A stretch of DNA of 7,451 bases from Deltaproteobacteria bacterium (lineage in GTDB: Bacteria > Desulfobacterota > Desulfobacteria > Desulfobacterales > Desulfobacteraceae): contig QMMT01000088.1 of the NCBI GenBank assembly GCA_003647385.1, forward strand, positions 1 through 7,451, given 5' to 3'. Below, one piece after another: positions 6,509 through 7,451 of the stretch (position 1 is the first letter of the stretch; the number at the start of each line of letters is the position of its first letter). A program made the translations under genes and the position numbers. The notes below the pieces were generated by a model, which was given only the letters and a program-made list of their open reading frames with translations, was not told the DNA's origin and ran no database searches.

Positions 6509-7451
6509 TTAACTTCCTTGATATCCATGATCAATTTCCAATGAATCAATGTGCGTTGTGGTCTCACCACGGGCACTTTTTATCGAATCAAGTCCTCTTC
6601 CGACAATATCCTTTCTGGATGCATATGATGATGCAATATCCTCACTGATATTTCCTTCTTCGTAAAGAGAAATGATATACTCATCAAAAGAAACCATATC
6701 CTGGGCTTTGCCTGCGGTAATGATATCATTGAATGTCTTTCCTTCAGACTCTCCATTGAGAATGGAATCTTTCACCCTTAAATTAGACCCCATAATTTCA
6801 AAGGCAGCCACCCTGCCACCGCTGCTTTTGGGTAATAGCCTCTGGGAGACAATCCATCTGATGGAATCTGCCAGACGGATTCTGATCTGTCTTTCTTCTT
6901 CAGTGGAAAACATCCCCAAGACACGATTAATCGTTTGACCGGCATCAACCGTATGCAGTGTTGACAGAACCAGATGACCTGTCTCAGCAGCGGAAAGACC
7001 TATTTCTACAGTCTCCCGATCCCTCATTTCACCCACAAGAATCACTTTTGGTGCCTGCCGCAAAGCTGCTCGCAAACCATTTGCAAAGGTATCAAAATCA
7101 GCGCCCAGTTCCCGCTGGTTAAAAGTGGATTTTTTCTGAGAATGCTGATATTCTATCGGGTCTTCAAGGGTAATAACGTGGACTGATTTTTGTTCATTAA
7201 TTTTATCTAACAGGGCTGCAAGGGATGTTGATTTCCCGGAACCCGTAGCTCCGGTGACAAAAATAATACCATTTCTCTCCTCTGCCATTGTATGAAATGC
7301 AATCGGCAGATTCAGTTCCTCAATGGTGGGAATTTTTGTTTCAAGTTTTCTTAAAACAATGGAATACCTACCTGATCTTGAAAATATGTTCCCCCTGAAA
7401 CGGGCTTTATCTCCAAGCTGGTAGGAAAAGTCACAAGATCCCTCTCTGATA
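6509..7451 (-). CDS. PilT/PilU-family type IV pilus retraction ATPase (N-terminus off the window)
   Basis: An open frame runs to the right edge, giving 313 residues here; a typical family member has about 350-400, so only an N-terminal piece is missing. The ATG at 7288 is internal: the 54 residues before it, including RFRGNIFSRSGRYSIVLRK and IPTIEELNLP, match the normal end of the PAS-like N-terminal domain. Counting from the first in-window codon, the Walker A GATGSGKST is at 67-75 (Lys73), the Asp box VITLEDPIEY at 92-101, the Walker B region VILVGEMRDRET at 136-147 with Glu141, and the His box ETGHLVLSTLHT at 156-167. These hexameric cytoplasmic motors depolymerise pili. The helix where PilT normally has AIRNLIRE reads VKDSILNGE, and a polar tail of about 30 residues ends in HGYQGS, so it may be a PilU-like or divergent paralogue. 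It precedes the zinc-ribbon gene by three bases. Confidence 0.93.
   Translation of the reverse strand, partial: IREGSCDFSYQLGDKARFRGNIFSRSGRYSIVLRKLETKIPTIEELNLPIAFHTMAEERNGIIFVTGATGSGKSTSLAALLDKINEQKSVHVITLEDPIEYQHSQKKSTFNQRELGADFDTFANGLRAALRQAPKVILVGEMRDRETVEIGLSAAETGHLVLSTLHTVDAGQTINRVLGMFSTEEERQIRIRLADSIRWIVSQRLLPKSSGGRVAAFEIMGSNLRVKDSILNGESEGKTFNDIITAGKAQDMVSFDEYIISLYEEGNISEDIASSYASRKDIVGRGLDSIKSARGETTTHIDSLEIDHGYQGS
6513..6519 (-). promoter_or_regulatory. Ribosome binding site of the zinc-ribbon gene
   Basis: AAGGAAG sits just before the TAA of the PilT-like gene and 7 bases before the ATG at 6505. This arrangement favours re-initiation by ribosomes finishing the ATPase. Confidence 0.7.

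Noticed and set aside
6672..7186. Plus-strand open frames at 6672-6938 and 6974-7186
   Set aside because: Antisense shadows of the PilT-like ATPase, which has unmistakable Walker motifs in the same stretch.
7286..7288. ATG as the start of the PilT-like ATPase
   Set aside because: The frame stays open to the window edge and the 54 residues before it match the normal N-terminal domain/ATPase linker of the family, so the ATG is internal.
1..7451. CRISPR array, tRNA, rRNA, insertion sequence or attachment site
   Set aside because: I saw no regularly spaced repeats, cloverleaf, transposase motif or flanking terminal repeats; nearly all bases lie in coherent minus-strand genes.

Overview
The window carries seven protein genes, all on the minus strand and closely packed, with no RNA gene, mobile element or CRISPR array. 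Base composition is AT-leaning. The gene set (a type IV pilus ATPase, a zinc-ribbon/receiver-like protein, a class A penicillin-binding protein, a SPOR protein and a membrane HD-GYP protein) suggests a Gram-negative bacterium. The overall look resembles marine or sediment sulfate reducers of the Desulfobacteraceae type, but that placement is an impression from protein style, not a database result.

In transcription order (high to low coordinates), the window opens inside a PilT/PilU-family retraction ATPase whose N-terminus lies beyond base 7451. Three bases after it comes a 202-residue protein made of a four-cysteine zinc ribbon and a degenerate response-regulator receiver fold. After a 24-base gap follow an uncharacterised 291-residue single-pass membrane protein, a 670-residue bifunctional penicillin-binding protein 1A (complete transglycosylase and transpeptidase motifs), and a 423-residue multi-pass membrane protein ending in a peptidoglycan-binding SPOR domain. 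The last two genes both begin with TTG codons that overlap the preceding TGA stop as TTGA, each behind a good AAGGAG Shine-Dalgarno. These five genes look like one transcription unit whose promoter lies outside the window.

The unit ends in a 150-base AT-rich gap (1570-1719) that holds two small adjacent palindromes and a convincing sigma-70 promoter. This promoter drives a 98-residue protein of unknown function. After an 83-base gap comes a membrane-bound HD-GYP protein with a periplasmic sensor region; it runs off the left edge of the window.

The most interesting idea here is the co-transcription of a pilus retraction motor and a possible cytoplasmic adaptor with a peptidoglycan synthase, an unknown membrane partner and a SPOR protein. 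This could be a module that couples local cell-wall synthesis to a type IV pilus or a related envelope machine. That is inference from gene order and family knowledge.
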